Shown: positions 42,761 to 43,821 of the stretch, in pieces | How the letters are laid out: every line of letters begins with the position of its first letter | Position numbering within the stretch: position 1 is the first letter of the stretch | Assembly: GCA_964608095.1 (NCBI GenBank) | Contig: CAZSMK010000061.1 | Coordinates: 1 to 43,821 of the forward strand | Direction of reading: 5' to 3' | Source of the DNA: CAZSMK01 sp964608095 | GTDB lineage: Bacteria > Sumerlaeota > Sumerlaeia > MWCT01 > JAGHBZ01 | DNA: 43,821 nt | The notes under the pieces: generated by a model | Seen by the model: only the letters and a program-made list of their open reading frames with translations | Databases searched by the model: none | Told to the model about the DNA's origin: nothing | Made by a program: the position numbers and the translations under genes

Positions 42761-43360
42761 TCAAAAGATAAAGAGAGAAATCCGCTGGATTTGGTAGGCG
42801 GGTATCCGGGTCGGAAGGATGGAGCGGTCGACCTGGGAATTCATGTGCTGGAGTCCAAGTCCTTTGAGCGTACATTGTAAGATGGCTCTGATATGCATGT
42901 GGGTAATTATCAATACGACTTTTCCTGCATGGTCTTTCACGACTTCTTTCAATGCCTTTACCACACGCCGCTGGGCTTCCTCAATGGACTCCGAACCTCC
43001 CGGAATCGGGACACGGGTCGGGTCTTCTATCCATTGTTTAAACTGACTATCTGGACTGTTTAAGAGGGTGTAGTAATATTCGCCTTCCCAATCGCCATGG
43101 TCAAGTTCCCAGAACCCGTCCAGGAACGTAAGGGGTACGTTTAGATGCGAGGCATAAACCTGAGCGGTCTCCCGCGCACGTCGCGCCGGGCTCGATACGA
43201 TATGTTCGATCTTCAGCGGCTCCAGCGCATGACAGTTCGAAATCGCTTGCTGCACACCTTCGGGACTCAACGGCAAGTCCTTCGTTCCCTGAATTTTCCG
43301 CTTATGATTCCACGCGGTCTTGCAATGGCGCGCCAGGTATAGTATGGGCTCTTTCCTCAT
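42761..43360 (-). CDS. Histidine phosphatase (phosphoglycerate-mutase-like)
   Basis: A 199-residue cytoplasmic phosphatase of the histidine phosphatase superfamily, starting at ATG 43360 (MRKEPILYLARHCKTAWN) rather than at an in-frame upstream ATG. The catalytic His is in ARHCKTAWN, where the family has RHGxTxWN, so Cys replaces the usual Gly. The second Arg (SSPARRARETA), the Glu in WELDHGDWEG and the second His (LIITHMHIRAIL) are present. It could be a PhoE-, CobC- or GpmB-like phosphatase. It is 57 bp upstream of the end of the AmrS-like gene's start on the same strand. Confidence 0.87.
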   Translation of the reverse strand: MRKEPILYLARHCKTAWNHKRKIQGTKDLPLSPEGVQQAISNCHALEPLKIEHIVSSPARRARETAQVYASHLNVPLTFLDGFWELDHGDWEGEYYYTLLNSPDSQFKQWIEDPTRVPIPGGSESIEEAQRRVVKALKEVVKDHAGKVVLIITHMHIRAILQCTLKGLGLQHMNSQVDRSILPTRIPAYQIQRISLFIF

Positions 43361-43821
43361 GATAACGACCGTACGTTGTACGCAAAAGAAAGTACAAGCA
43401 TTGTAATGAAACGTTGCCGCAGCTTGCAATCGAGTTTGTAGGATGAGTCGGAAAAATGGAGAGATTCGCGAAATCGGGAACGTAGCATCGGATACGAATA
43501 CGAAAGGAACCGGAAATGCTGTTTACCCCACGAAATGAGGACGTGCGGGAGAACGCTGCCCGTTTTCATGCTTTTTTCAGACTTTTTTACCCCAAAGAAA
43601 AACAGCATCGATTGAGTAATTTTAACCAGATTCATAAACCACGGTAACCATACAATAGTGGAGATACAGAGTTATTAACAAGACCGCAAACAATCCCCTC
43701 TCGAGAGGGGTACCGCGATAGCGGGGGGGGTGTGTATCTCTCCGGACACACAAGGAGTACATTAGGAATAACTATCATTTTTGAAACATGATACATCAAT
43801 TCTTTTTGTTCTATTCGATTA
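43361..43821. other. 461-bp region at the right edge, no gene seen
   Basis: Upstream of the histidine phosphatase gene. A minus-strand 92-codon frame (43357-43635) overlaps its start and has no family features. The only clear structure is the palindromic element at 43695-43724. The rest shows no gene, RNA or repeat that I can support. Confidence 0.6.
43695..43724. repeat. Palindromic CCCCTCTCGAGAGGGG element
   Basis: CCCCTCTCGAGAGGGG (43695-43710) is a perfect 16-bp palindrome. A second small hairpin CCGC-GATA-GCGG (43713-43724) follows, then a run of G and GTGTGT. It looks like a dispersed intergenic palindrome. A related shorter palindrome TCCCCTCGAGGGGA occurs inside the glycosyltransferase gene (14790-14803). 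Confidence 0.6.

Noticed and set aside
43357..43635. 92-codon minus-strand frame upstream of the histidine phosphatase.
   Set aside because: Overlaps the phosphatase start and has no recognisable content.
1..43821. CRISPR arrays, insertion sequences, rRNA genes, prophage.
   Set aside because: No spaced direct repeats, transposase, integrase, rRNA or phage structural genes were seen on either strand.

Overview
The window reads as chromosome of a Gram-negative (diderm), probably uncultured bacterium. It has a heptose-epimerase (hldD), an O-antigen polymerase/ligase-type membrane protein, lipoprotein signals and several exported proteins with golvesin-like, OB-fold and carbohydrate-binding modules. 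The mix of a TIGR04073-type exosortase-associated protein, a DUF3568 lipoprotein and golvesin domains is what one sees in candidate phyla around the PVC, Omnitrophota, Hydrogenedentota or Sumerlaeota lineages and in some deltaproteobacterial groups. I cannot fix the lineage without a phylogeny. I saw no phage, insertion sequence, integrase or CRISPR array.

Layout. 1-257: a long inverted repeat built from 9-bp units. 258-4269 (minus): trxA, nrdR, cimA and hisS, a housekeeping block with a terminator- or attenuator-like hairpin before hisS. 4559-7238 (plus): an HlyD-type adaptor and a GspE/PilB-like ATPase, 10 bp apart and without their usual partners. 7274-10138 (minus): uvrA. 10348-14395 (plus): an exported golvesin-thioredoxin fusion, truB, a YfcE-type phosphoesterase and, overlapping it, an exported protein with the UshA phosphoesterase fold that has lost its metal ligands. 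14538-19689 (plus): a translationally coupled glycan operon (glycosyltransferase, polyprenyl diphosphate synthase, Wzy-like polymerase with a TPR tail). 19782-23117 (plus): a small zinc-ribbon protein, an MBL-fold hydrolase, hldD and a FlgT/CsgG-like exported protein. 23691-26932 (minus): ptsH, ptsI and a TPR protein. 27231-27306: a CAU-anticodon tRNA with a good promoter. 27396-28838: folP and a GNAT acetyltransferase. 28930-36350: a run of exported or membrane proteins (lipocalin, DUF3568, TIGR04073, golvesin-Ig, thioredoxin-triple-OB, peptidase MA, TPR plus carbohydrate-binding module). 36471-37647: a Mth938-like protein and an amidohydrolase. 37980-41274: an operon with a strong sigma-70-like promoter encoding an unknown helical protein, a divergent YchF-like P-loop protein, a PTS IIA protein, a possible 41-residue protein and a Mut7-C RNase. 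41465-43360 (minus): a histidine phosphatase and an AmrS-type radical SAM protein with a Tat signal.

How the genes fit together. Envelope building dominates: hldD makes the heptose precursor, the 14.5-19.7 kb operon makes and polymerises a lipid-linked glycan, and the exported modular proteins would act outside the inner membrane. EI, HPr and a single IIA without any sugar permease suggest a regulatory (PTS-Ntr-like) phosphorelay rather than sugar uptake.

The most unusual items are: two exported thioredoxin-fold fusions that have each lost the first active-site cysteine while keeping the second; the UshA-fold pseudoenzyme coupled to an apparently active phosphoesterase; an AmrS-type radical SAM enzyme with a complete twin-arginine signal; and the YchF-like/IIA/Mut7-C operon.
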